NCBI GenBank assembly: GCA_013397455.1
Contig: VYZB01000122.1
Location: 1,546,451-1,610,450 of the forward strand
Direction of reading: 5' to 3'
From: Crotophaga sulcirostris
Taxonomy: Eukaryota; Chordata; Aves; Cuculiformes; Crotophagidae
Length of the DNA stretch: 64,000 nt
The notes beneath the pieces were generated by a model. That model was not told where the DNA came from. It saw nothing but the letters and a program-made list of their open reading frames with translations, and made no database searches. Position 1 is the first letter of the stretch. The number at the start of each line of letters is the position of its first letter. Made by a program: the position numbers and the translations under genes. Positions 50,904 through 63,627 of the stretch are shown here, piece by piece.

Positions 50904-53900
50904 TTTTGCAGAGAACTTTCCGCTTGCTCCAGGATTCCACCAAGCTGTCCTCAACACCACCAAGCAAGAACCAAAAACCCCCTCCACATCGCAGGAAGGA
51001 CACACAGTTCAGATTAAATTGCATCAGCTAGACAATGGCAATGACACATACAGGATCAGTAAATTGAAGGATATATGTACCTTAATGATATCAAAGAAAA
51101 CTCTTTTTCAGGTTATCACCCTTTCTGTTTTTGAGTTAGGTTTCCCCACCCACCCCTTCGTTAAAAAGAAGTGTATGCTAACTCATCTTACTTAGCTGGA
51201 TATTAGAAAGTACAGGGAGGAAAATTAAGGTCTTTCCTGTATTGGAAGACTGACAACTTAAAATTTCCTTCTCTTTTCTTAAGGTCATGTACAAGCAAAA
51301 CAGTTTTTACATCCAGATTTGAAAATTACTGATGAATAGCATTTTACTTCCCATATATCTTCATTTATTCATATTAAATTGTTCATGGCATGAGGAACCT
51401 TACCAATACATGCCTTACTGCATCAGAGGTCTCTAGCCTAAATATTCGCTAAAGGACAAAAACACCAGTAAGCTTATAGAAGTTTAACATATTTTCAGAG
51501 AATATATAATCATGTAATTTCTAATTTACCAATTGCTTCTACTAAAATTTTCATCACTTTCTTAATCTGGAGATATGCTGCGAAGCTACCAGTCTCCACT
51601 GGCTTTTATTTTTAATTCAATAACAATAAATGTGACTTAGGGCTGTGCAGAAAAGCTACAGTGTAGTAAAAAAAAAACACCAGGAAGGTTTGTTAAGATT
51701 TTCCTTTACTTGCAAAAATTCACAGAAATGAAATGAAATGGAAACCAAAAACTATGAACAAGTAAGGTCACCGTTCACTTACCAGTTCATCAGGCAAAGC
51801 ATCTCATGATCTCAGAAGGTATGGTGGGGCGGGGGGTGTTCCATTCTTTTCCATAAGGAGTGGAAACTAACATATTTAGACTGTCTGCAAATACTGACCA
51901 ATTGTTGCAGCTTCACAGTCCAGCTTTTCTAAGAAGTCTATATCCACAGTAGCTACAAAGACCACAGAACTGCAGTGGAAGAATGATAAAATTTATGTTT
52001 TGCTCCCTCAGTTTTCAGGCACCTAGAAGCAGCAACAGATTTTCCACTAAAATACCAAAGGAGACCCTGTGTTTTCAAAATTCTTCCTCTCTGCAGCGTT
52101 TACCACATGGATCACAGGTATTTATGCCATTTATTCAGTGATGTTAATCTGTTTTCTACACAGTTACTGTCTATGTCTAATAGGGTAACTGATTCTTGGA
52201 TCTACTACAGTGGGGTAGAAGTTCCTACTGATCTAATGTCAGGTACTTAAACCTCCAAAGAAACATCACAGTACTTTTTGCTGACATCTGAGAGCTAGGG
52301 GATTTCATAGCTCTAATGACATCAGAAAAGAGAGTGCTAGACATGAGAAGCACTGGGGAACAGCATCACGTTACTAGAAACCTTTGGGTTTTTTTTTCTT
52401 ACTTGAACTCAGATCCTTGGAGGGTGATCAGTTTGCTGTTATGTTTGTGAACTGTGAAATGCACAGTAACAATCCCATAGCTGCACACCAAGATACCTCA
52501 GTTCTACCCACACTCATCTGTGAACGGAGCCTCTGCTCATAAATCAACTGTGCTGACTGTAATAAGCATAAACTAGGTCAAGCTAAAAATGCTCACAGAA
52601 AGAAAAAATGACAATAGTAAGTGAAAGGCATTTTACAATCTTGCATCTTAGAGAAAAACAATTTGGGAGAAAATTTTTAAGAGAAAGGCTGACATTTATT
52701 CACCGTGCATATTTTCTTACTTTTTTCTTTCTTTTTGTTCTGGGATGCTGATATTGCTTACTGCTTCTAAAATGTCACATTTGAGTATTAAATATTTCAA
52801 TGTTTGATCGTGTCATATCACTAACTGGATGATTGGGAGGTAAAGTATGGTGAGAAAGGATTGTGGTATCTGATTACATTTTTTAAATTCAAAAGCAACT
52901 TCTTCAAAGTCTTCAGTCAACTATATTTATTGTAACAGGTGTAATTTGGTGAGGCTTAATTATCTTGATTTGTAGGGAGTTTTCCATGTGGATTTTATTC
53001 CAGGCTGGTGTTTCTGGGTAGGGAGCTCAGCTGAAGCAGTGCCACAGAGCAACATCTCTGACATGCTCTCCCTGCTCAGTCTCCCCTGCAGACAGGACTT
53101 GCCTAACACAGTGATCACTAAGTGCCTGCAGCACGGCAAAGAAAATAACCTGTTGCTTCCCAGGTGAAGTTTTCCTCTGGCTGCTGTTACTCCGTACATC
53201 TAGGTGTATACTATACCCATTTACACTTGCTTCAGTGTAACTAGACAACTCTTCAACTGTGCTTGCATTTTTCTCCAACTCAGAAGGGCTTTGTAAGTCT
53301 GAACACTAAGGTTTCATTAATATTTGTGATATTTCATTTTCCAAACCCAATCAATACTTGCTATTCTATACTCTCTGTCTAACAAGGTTTTGCTATTTCA
53401 TGCCCTTTAGAGAAAGTCTTTCTTTGCAGGAAGAACAATATTTTAATTAACTACTTTATGTACCTAAGCTTTGACTCTGCCTTCTCGAGACCGTTATCAA
53501 ACCCACATGATACTTCCAGATATGCAGAAGTATCTTACCACCTTCCCAAGACAGTCTTCCCTCTTCTTTCATCCACACCTGAAGACACTTTTATGAATAC
53601 ACAGCTGCCCTCTCCATGTTTCCCAGACAAACGGTAAACAGGTATACCAAGACTTTTTTTGTGTAAGATACAAATAGCAAGATACCTAGGTTTTCTAAAA
53701 CAAACGAACAAACAGAAGCGAAACACCCCCCTGAAAAACTGCTTTTATGAACGCGTTTAATATGCTCAGTTATCTGCCACTTTTCCACTTCAGAAAACCA
53801 ATAACAATTGCTTATACGCAGGCTTGCCTCTCCCATAGTAATAGATAAAACTTCCCCGAGGGCCCAATTCTGAGCTGTGGAGGCTGCTAGCAGCATCTCT

Positions 53901-56900
53901 CATCACCAGCGATCGGTCTGTCTACATTGCAGGCTGCCCCAAAGACTGAGCCTCACATACTAAGAGGCAAGGAAGAAAAAGACCAAAAAGGCTCCAGACA
54001 CACTTATTTGAGAGGATATTACAGGGTCAGGCTCAAAATGTTATACATCTGAAACGTGTGAAGCAACAAAAGCCCGCCAGTGAGTCATTCTCCTTTTGCA
54101 TCAGCTTGCTTTCAAATTGCTCCCTGTGGATTCTAACAGACATAATAGAAAATAATAGAATTGAAAAACGGGAACTATTTCCACATTGTGGGCTTTTCCC
54201 ACAGTGGATACAATTTGAATTGCTAATTCACTGCCAGATGTGCAACTACAGACTCTGTGACAACCGTGCTCTTCCTACAGCACTTAATTATTTCTTACTG
54301 TGACACACCAGGTACGCTACAGGCTTATATTTAGCCCAAGTTGGAGGGTTCCCACTTTTGTTTGTAATGAAAGAACCCTTAGAAATGGGTAAATTTAAAC
54401 CTATGTGGCATAACATTTTAAATAGTTTAAAAGGGTAACTTTGTGAGATCAACTTTATTTATGAAAACATTAAAGGTGAATTCTTGCCTCCAGTAAAGCC
54501 TGTGGGAGTTCTTCCTTGCTTTCACATCCTCCAGAGATTTTCTTTTCTATTTAAAAAAATCTACCAGCAATTTTTACTAAATGGCCTTTGCGCAACTACA
54601 CCTCAGTCAAAAAATAAACTTAATCCCACAGTGCAGTAACAGACGATATGAGAAGAATATGCAGAAAATCATTAGCAGGCAATATACCTTTTGTGTTAAT
54701 CGCCAAAAAAACTACCCAGAACATAATTACTTGTATAAACAAAATGTGAGAATTGGAAAAGGTACAAAAATTAATGACAAAACCACTGATTTGGGAAAAA
54801 CTGGAGCATCATATTAACTATGTCATCTGAAAGCTATCTCCTCATATCTGAAATAAGTACACAGCATTTGCAAATAGGTACTATATATCAATTTTAGTAG
54901 TAGAAGTAGCGTAGTCAATGTTTTCCAAAACCATAACACAACAGGAAATATCACCAACCCTTTCAAATGATGCTAATTTGGGCACTTTGAATTGAAAAGT
55001 CTTTAAAAAAAAAAAGTCAAATTAGGAGAACCACTTGGGACTCAGAGAAAACTTGGGCCCATTGCCAGCTATGGGGGCACTGTTGGTCCACTCCAGAGAA
55101 GCTAACTCTGAGTAGGGTGGACATGCTCTCATGCCAGATGTGATTTCCTCTTGCAATGCACACACAGCCCACGCTCATCTAGTGGGGTCTTCTGCAAGTA
55201 AAAGGCTGCTGATACTTTCCAAATTAACCTTTATTTCAAAATTAACACTGAGTTTTAGTTAGTGATCATGTATCGCTTTTCTTTAGAGGAAGAAAAACGT
55301 GTTTTAATGAAATGCAATTAAAAATAAACCTGATGCTCATTAGGCTCATCTAGCATGAAGTAAGCAGCACCTGTAAAGTCACACAAGAGTTATCACTCAG
55401 TCTTACTACCATTCTCCTCTGTGAAGCACTAGTAACAGTATTACGGCAAATCACCTGGGGTTTTTTGGGTCTCTGTTACACAGTAATCATTATCAAAACG
55501 TGTAATGAGGCTTTATTTTTTTTAACTTTCAGACTATCTCTTCTTGAGTAGTAGAACAGGTTTTGAACACAATAATACCTAATGCAATGTCTGGCAATTT
55601 TGGTTACTTCTACTCCTTGTTCAACATTTGATAGTATTTATTTTCATAGTATATATAATTCCCAAGCACACACACAAGATCAGGTGACTGAATTAATATG
55701 ACAGCAAGCAGTTCCTGTGGCACATACAAAAGTGGACCTACCTCAAAAGCCTTTCTGAAATGTCCCCTGAAACCCAGTGACAATTCCGACTGAGTGAAAA
55801 CCAAGCAAATCTCACATCTGTGAGAAAGACACTACCCAACAAGGGACCACATGTCCCCAACCCTGCTTTTCCACCTGGCAGTGCTGACTCTGGTCCTCCA
55901 GGAGCCACAGCCTGCATCACCGCTTCCAGCACTAGCAGGGAAAAAGGACGTGAAGGCAACTCAGAATTAAGCTCTTGATGATGCTGAAAGATGTGGCACT
56001 GGGGGCGTGCTGTCCTGTGCAGCTGGCACCTGAATCCATCACTCCTGTGGTGCATCTTGGCAGACAACCCTGAGCCCAGTGCCTGAGATGCGACCATTTC
56101 TTCTTCCTTCCTCAGAGACCCTGCTTCAAGGCCTAAGGCCTTGACAGACGAGATACCAGACAATGACTTACTGGTGCTTAGCGTGGAGCTGAAGAATTTG
56201 GGGTGTTTTGGACCTGCTTCCTTTCCCAACGTACTTGAAGCCTGGTATCTCCTACAGGCTACTGAAACAACAGGATGCAATTTTTCAGAGCAACCAGGTG
56301 CTTCTTAGTTGTGCCACCCATTTCAACTTCCATTTTCTTCCTGAGAAGCAGTATTGGCATGCACTTTGTTTCAGGTCACATATGAGGCCTGAAAAACGAT
56401 ATCTACACTGAGTAGTATCCCAGTTCAAGGAGTGCTCCTTACCAAAAGATGCAAAGCATTTATGCTGCCTTAGGTTAATGGAGAAGTACTACTGGAAACC
56501 TTTTTTTTTTTCTCTTAAGTTAGAAATCTTAGCCCTTTGAGGACAGGAAGGTAGAAGAACAACACACTCTTTATTTATGTTGATGCACACTGAAACTGAT
56601 TGAATAGCTCAAAAATGTATGCCTTGATACCACCACAAAACAACATGAAGCTACGGCTTGGTTTAGTTTTGGTCTTATTATAACTCCTTTAAAAAAAGAC
56701 AAAATCCGCTAATGAATATAACAACAGCATGGTAAACCTAAAGCAATTAGAACAGCAACTGAAGGCTTTCAGGATTGTGAACTCTGTGTAGTGTTGTGCT
56801 TATGAATTGCTCCTTTTTACTTCACAGAAATCATGTTCCTAGCATATACTTCTTCAGCAAAGTTATTTTAAAGGGTATTTCTGTGTCAGATTTCCAAAGG

Positions 56901-59900
56901 CATTACTCACTCAACACTTCAGATGAATGCAGACAAGGCCAGGCAGACAGCTAACCTGCCCACGCTCTTCTGACAACACCTCCAAATGCCTATCTGTATC
57001 AATTCAGTCCATACTCTGGTTAGCTCACCGAATTCCCTCTTAGCCAACTGACTTCATATTTTCCATGCTCTATCTACTCCTTTCTGATGGCTTTCCGGAG
57101 TTGTAATTACAGTATTTGAAGGGTTCCAAATTTCTTTTGAGCAGCTTCTCTATTTTGACATTTACTACTCCTTGGCTTGTCTTGCTTACTCACTTCCTTT
57201 TAAAACACATATGTATTTCCAGGGACTTTTTTTAGTGCATTTGGGTATTTCTGGACTTTTTTTGAAGGATTTAAATTAGATTCCTTTTGCTGTTAGGTTC
57301 TTTTTTTAACTGTTTCCATCATAAAAAAATTCCCTTTCATGGTTTAATGTCATGATGTTAAGTTTCAATACAATCCCTCCCATGAGAACACTTTGTATGA
57401 GAGAATATGAGGGAACAGAAACTGCCTATGAAAATACAAAGAAAGTTCCCAGCACTGTAGCACATGACATTTTTCAAGCCCTTTTTCTGAGACGACATAC
57501 ACTATGTGCCATGACAACTGAAAAGCAGTATGTGACAAAGAGATCTTTATCCCTTACCACAAAATGCTGTACACCTTATTTTTTTACTTTTGTACACCAG
57601 CATTGTGAAGACAACAAAAATAATAAAACTAAGTTAATGGAGTGTCACACAAGCTCTAGCACTTTTAGTGATACATAATTTTCTAGAAGCGCGTTATCCA
57701 GCACAATATGCCCTCACCCAGGAAGCGGGAATTGAATCACTTGCTCTCTGTCCTTCTCAGCAAATCACGATTTTAGAAGCACAACTTTTTGGCAAAGAAA
57801 AATTTGGGTGTCGGCTCCATGAAGTACTCACTGTGCATCTCTCTGTGAAAAACTCTGAAGGGTAATGCTCCCCAAACTAGCTGAGTTGCCTGATGCAGTC
57901 TTGCTGTGGTAGTATAAAGCCCGTGGGCTGCCTTGCCTTGCTGAGGAGCCGTCTGCAGCATAAGGCAGGGAGACCAGTATGACATGTCTGATGTCTCCAA
58001 CACTGTCGCAAGCCCAATAAGGAGATTACGTCAGTGATGCCATTCCAAAACCTCCTTTTGCAGCCAGCAACACGCAAACAATCCTAGGCTGCATTCAGGG
58101 AAATATCTCTTACTCTTATGCTCTCCAACGCAGCATGTCCACATCAGAAGGTACACATGGTGCCCAAATGAGGAGCCTCATGTGCCTGGTGTCTGCAAAC
58201 TCTCTCAAAAGTCAGCAGAGGAAGGCTCCTTGGCAACAGGGGACAATAGGTATAGACAGGTATGACATAGACACCTGAATCACCCTCTGGAGAAACTCTC
58301 TGCTGAGGAGAGGAGAGAAAGGAAACCATCTTCCTAATTCATGTATTGCACCCTGGCGTGAATCACCCCCCAGGAAATTTCTGTCTTGCTCCTACTTCTC
58401 TGGGCTTACCTCCATGGTCAGCACTACTCTACATTCTCATAAGCTTTTCAAGTAGGTTTCTAGCCAAGACATCACTACTTCATTTTTGTTTATTCGGCAA
58501 CTTCCACGCTTCTGATGCATCATTGTCCCTCCCTAGGTAATTCTTCGTTTGTTTTTTCTACTAACCACGATGAGAGGGGAAATCAAAAGAAATTTAGATC
58601 AAGAGGAACAGCAACAGCCTTCAAAACTATTTTTTCTTGCTTCAGTAGAAAGAGAAGAAAAACTAAACAAATCTAGACCTGCTTGCAGCTGCTCTAGCTG
58701 CAGAACTACCATGCCTCAAAAGAAAACTTACTCCAGAGCAATGCTGATCAACAGCATCCTGTATAAAGTATTAAGAGAAAAAGTTAACTGTGCTCATAAT
58801 ACAGATTTACAAATATTTTCTGAAAGGAGAAGAAAGAGTTTATGAGATGAGTCACACAGATTATTTTGTCTTCACACCTTTCAAGGCAGCAAAATTAAGA
58901 TCACAAATGTATGATTTCCTCTATGTAATGGTATACTCAAAACAATAATAAACTATTCAATTACAAATTGATTCCTAGCTGTCTATGGAATAAGCTGAAA
59001 CAGACTACAACAGAATATTTTTGCACATTCATAAACTCTAAAATAGAGCTCCAGAATATACTAATACAGACTATACCACACGGATGGTTAACACAAAACC
59101 TTTCTACTGACGAGGTGCAGTGATTATTTTCAATATGGTATGAGAATGTTCTTTGCCTTCTTTTCTCTCTCTCCCTCCCATCCCTGACTGCCTTCTCTAT
59201 TGTCATGGCAAATTTCTAAATTTGCTTTCATTCTACGGTTAGGTAACATCAGATTTTGAAACTCTGTCTTTCTGAGTATATATAATTCTGGTCTCCAGGC
59301 AAGATTTAATACAAAGTGATGTTAAACTGAGGAGATGAAAATATCTGAAAATTTAGAAATGTGGCTAGTAAGGAGGCAAAAACAGTCCCCACAACATGTG
59401 GAGAAAAGCAACATCATTTTCTGGATCTCACTCCGGTCTCAGCTAGATCAGGAGATTTCACTAGAGCCATTATTTTATTTTCTCATGTATATTTGCAAAT
59501 CCCTCTTTATTGCCAGCATGAGGCAGGTAAGTGTATTAACATTAATGAATGAGAGGTCATTCTGTGTGATCTGCAATTAGTATATTATATGCTGTCATAT
59601 TTGTTTTCCAAATATTTCAGCATTAGATTTGGCAGGGAAAGGAAATAAGCAGTACCAAGCCAGTCTTCTGGGACTCCATATACAGACAGCAGTACAACAG
59701 AAGATGCAGGGATCAAGCCTTTGGGGGCCCTGTGCAGACAATGATATATAAACTGTTGTTGTGTCAACAGTAATGAAAACGAGACAGCGAAGGTACTGGT
59801 CTTCAGGCTACATGTGGTGACTAATAAATCGGATGTTGTGGAGCCTGCTTTATGGCACAAAGGTGAGTTTAATGAAAACCTGAGCCTGGCAGGTGGCTCT

Positions 59901-61345
59901 GCAGCTCACAAACAGCACAGGAAATATACACTTCTATAGAGACCTGATGAAAAGCCACTATCCAGCCCTGGGAAATTGTCTCAAAAGAGAGAATTGATGT
60001 ATTTTGATAGAAAATACAGAGGAAAATAAGTAAAGTTAACTCTGGATATTAGCATTTTTGGAAATAATTCCTTCCGAAACTTACACATAGAATTGCTTTA
60101 GAGCCAAGGTCAAAATTTAAAACTAAAACAATGGCAAAACTTCAGCTGTTTGTGCCCAACTGCATTTTAAGATTTCTACCATTAGGAAGTTTCTTCTTCA
60201 TGTTACGTTTTGAGATTTGAGTTTACTTTCAGAATCAAAATATGTCATTGTCTTAATACTATAATCCATTGTCTATTTTGAAAAAAAAAGTAATTTCTAA
60301 ATTGTAAAAATGAAACTATACTGTACATACACAATAAGGGTCATCGGATCAGAGTTGTGAAAATAGTTAATTTACTCAGTTGGACAGCCCTCCCTTCACC
60401 ATCCCACTTCTCAAGAAGCAGGTTATTCTTCCTTTTCTCTCTTGCCTCAAAGAAAATAAGTAAGATCTTAGAAGAAACAAAACTTCATCCTCAACAGGTA
60501 AGAGGAACACAGTTTGAATTCAAGCTAAAATCTTGTTTCTTTTCCGGGAAGCTGGATGGATAAATACTAACAACTTGCTTTTTGGGAAGTGAGATGGAGA
60601 AGGGAGGGTTGTCCAGCTAGGTGTATCCACTACTGTCACAACCCTGATCTAATCACCTCTGTGGAATGGGCTACTGGGGGATGAAGGCTGATGCTTTGTC
60701 ACACCCCTGATTCTGCTCTGCGCAGCACCAGCCCTGAGGTGGAGGATGCCTCCAGCTTTGCAGCCAGTTGCATACCCTCTGCTGGGTGGGAAGGCCACCC
60801 TTTCAGAAAGGACAGCCGTGGGGCACTTGGTCTTTTATGCCACATGTACGGTGGGGCCAAACTTGCCCCACTGTCACATACTTAAGGCGTGGTGAATCAG
60901 TGGGTCTCTGTGGAGGTGAGTGCCTGCACAGTGCTAGGGCTGGGTTTGGGCTCCAACTCAGGTCTAGACCTCATATACCGGATAGATGAATCCGTAGGAT
61001 CTTCAAAATCTCCTATAATGCACATTTGGATCTCACATGTTACTGATGAAGAGCATAGCTACGGCACGTGTTGAATCAGGCAGAAAAGTTCATTTAAAAC
61101 GTTTCTACCCTATGCTGCTCATTCCCACCCCCGTGCCATAGTTTGCCCTCATATATGTTAATACAACTTCTTGTGTTTGCATCTTTTGCAGAAGTTTACT
61201 GTAAATCAGATAACTAAAAATCTGTATTAAAAACAATCCTTTGGAGGGGAAGTAAGAAATTTCCAGGAAAAAGTCCTGCAAGTACATACACCTAAGACAC
61301 AAAAAAGCCCCTCTCCAAACAGCTCCAAATGCAAATTATTGCACT

Positions 61346-61521
61346 ATTTTTGATTCAAAGACCACTTATTTTGGCAGAATGTGCAAATCAGCTGCCAAAC
61401 TAAAATCACTCAGGCTTTCTTTCAAAACATTCCTGTCACAGACAGGAATTATGACACGGGTTGGTTTTGAAAGTAATGTAAATTAGTTGATTTTTTTATG
61501 TTGTTTATGCAAACTACAAGT
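61346..61521. repeat. Dispersed duplicate segment, copy 1
   Basis: This segment begins ATTTTTGATTCAAAGACCAC and includes CACTCAGGCTTTCTTTCAAA and TCCTGTCACAGACAGGAATT. A second copy lies at 62270-62450 in the same orientation, with only scattered differences and a small length change near the end. It does not resemble a transposon I recognise. It lies about 400 bp outside the tandem array, while its partner lies inside the array. Confidence 0.9.
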
Positions 61522-61918
61522 AAAAACTCTTAGTTTTTATATAAATTTAAGTAATAGTAGTGAGAGGAGTTGCTGTGCTAATCTTCAATATTGTTGCTCA
61601 AACGTCCCCATTGCACATCACCCAGGAAATCTTTCCCAAGTTCCCACTTTCTGGTTCAGTGAAGTGCACTTCTGTCCCAGTAATTAACTAAGTTACAGGC
61701 AAAATCTGAATCACAAGCCCTGCACTGTCACAGAATCCAAAAATAGGCCACCAGCAACAAAACGAAAACAGGAGAACTCCAAAAAGTCTGATTTTAGCAC
61801 GGGAATACCCCAAGCCCTGCTTGGCATTCTAGGAACTGGGAGCGACCTTACATATTCGGAGGAGCTGAACACAAAAAAAAGGAAAACATAAACTTTGAAC
61901 AGTTGTTCAAATACTCCA

Positions 61919-63545
61919 GGTGACAAGCGTGAAGTACTGCAGGGGGTGGGCTGCCCAGCAGAGAGGACACACCTCCTGAACACAACCATTACTGGTGATG
62001 CCACTCTTCCCAATAAACTGCGGGAAAGCAAGACCCAGCTCAAAACTGACGGTGGGGAAACTGGAATCCCAACTTTTTTCTCTTCCCAACAAGTGGACAT
62101 TTCCTTTGCCACAGGCAGAAAGTCACACCTAGCAGGTGACAAGTGTGAAGTACTGCAGGGGGTGGGCTGCCCAGCAGAGAGGAAGGTCTACCCCTCCTGA
62201 ACACAACCGTTACTAGTGATGTCGCTCTTCCCAATAAACTGCGGGAAAGCAAGACCCAGCTCACAACTCATTTTTGATTCAAAGACTACTTATTTTGGCA
62301 GAATGTGCAAAGCAGTTGCCCAACTAAAATCACTCAGCCTTTCTTTCAAAACATTCCTGTCACAGACAGGAATTATGACATGGGATAGTTTTAAAAGTTG
62401 TGTGAATTAGTTAATTGGGGTTTTTAATGTTCTTTATGCAAACCATAAGTTAATTGGAATCTCAATTTTTCTCTCTTCCCATAAACTGGACATTTCCTTT
62501 GCCAAAGGCAGAAAGTCACATCGAGCAGGTGAAGGGGGTGGGCTGCCCAGCAGGGAGGATGCAACTCCTGAACACAACCGTTACTAGCGATGCCACTCTT
62601 CCCAGTAAACTGCGGGAAAGCAAGACCCAACTCAAAACTGACCGTGGGAAGACTGGAATCCCAACTTTTCTCTCTTCCCGTAAAGTGGACATTTCCTTTG
62701 CCAAAGGCAGAAAGTCACATCTAGCAGGTGAAGGGGGTGGGCTGCCCAGTAGAGAGGACGCAACTCCTGAACACAACTGTTACTAGTGATGCCACTCTTC
62801 CCAGTAAACTGCGGGAAAGCAAGACGCAACTCAAGACCGATTGGTGGGAAAACTGGAATCCCAACTTTTCTCTCTTCCCACAAAGTGGACATTTCCTTTG
62901 CCAAAGGCAGAAAACCACATCGAGCAGGTGAAGGGGGTGGGCTGCCCAGCAGGGAGGATGCAACTCCTGAACACAACCGTTACTAGCGGTGCCACTCTTC
63001 CCAGTAAACTGCGGGAAAGCAAGACCCAACTCAAAACTGACCGTGGGAAGACCGGAATCCCAACTTTTCTCTGTTCCCACAAAGTGGACATTTCCTTTGC
63101 CAAAGGCAGAAAGTCACATCGAGCAGGTGAAGGAGGTGGGCTGCCCAGCAGGGAGGATGCAACTCCTGAACAAAACTGTTACTAGTGATGCCACTCTTCC
63201 CAGTAAACTGCGGGAAAGCAAGACCCAACTCAAGACTGATTGGTGGGAAAACTGGAATCCCAACTTTTTTCTCTTCCCACAAAGTGGACATTTCCTTTGC
63301 CAAAGGCAGAAAGCCACATCGAGCAGGTGAAGGGGGTGGGCTGCCCAGTAGAGAGGACGCAACTCCTGAACACAACCGCAACTCCTGAACACAGCCGTTA
63401 CTAGTGATGCCACTCTTCCCAGTAAACTGCGGGAAGGCAAGACCCAACTCAAACCTGATTGGTGGGAAAACTGGAATCCCAACTTTTCTCTCTTCCCGTA
63501 ATCTGGACGTTACCTTTGCCCAGGGCAGAAAGTCACACCTAGGAG
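61919..63545. repeat. Tandem array, ~200-bp unit, about seven to eight copies
   Basis: Unit starts marked by GGTGA before GGGGTGGGCTGCCC occur at 61919, 62130, 62528, 62727, 62927, 63126 and 63326. The last five units are 199, 200, 199, 200 and 220 bp. A partial unit at about 62456-62527 follows an inserted segment. Each unit contains GGTGGGCTGCCC, AACTCCTGAACACAAC, CCACTCTTCCCA, CTGCGGGAAAGCAAGAC, AACTGGAATCCCAAC and TGGACATTTCCTTTGCC. The first two units have a longer start (GACAAG, GTGAAGTACTGCAGG) and are more divergent, while the later ones are nearly identical, indicating recent amplification. The array ends about 80 bp from the ANKRD33B exon-1 donor. Open frames run through it on both strands because the unit has few stops, but the 199-200-bp period shifts frame, so it is not judged coding. 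Confidence 0.96.
62270..62450. repeat. Dispersed duplicate segment, copy 2 (inside tandem array)
   Basis: This is a direct repeat of 61346-61521 that interrupts the tandem array. The unit starting at 62130 is cut after the GACCCAGCTCACAACTCA region, and array sequence resumes at about 62456 with TCTCTCTTCCC. No terminal repeats or poly-A are visible, so it looks like a template-switch or segmental duplication rather than retroposition. Confidence 0.9.
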
Positions 63546-63627
63546 GGTGAAACTTGGCGCCCGCCCGCCTCCCACCAGGCTGCGGGGGGGGGCGGGTCCC
63601 GGGGCGCGGTGCGGGATGCCCACTCAC

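Larger units (their letters stand above)
37384..63627 (-). other. ANKRD33B: ANKRD33B intron 1
   Basis: This 26,244-bp intron runs between AGG|gtgagt and cttacag|AAT. It contains a T-rich tract (39967-40012), an imperfect hairpin (41372-41442), an octamer-like palindrome (42664-42680), an N gap (45622-45701), a CR1 relic (50851-50903), exon-like open stretches at 53004-53163 and 55742-56261, a duplicated segment (61346-61521 and 62270-62450) and the tandem array at 61919-63545. I recognise no nested gene. Small CA/TA microsatellite sequence lies at 38881-38902. Confidence 0.9.

Noticed and set aside
57352..58845. Open frames of about 100 codons at 57352-57678 and 58549-58845
   Set aside because: Neither translation resembles a known protein, and similar-sized frames occur throughout the noncoding parts of the window.
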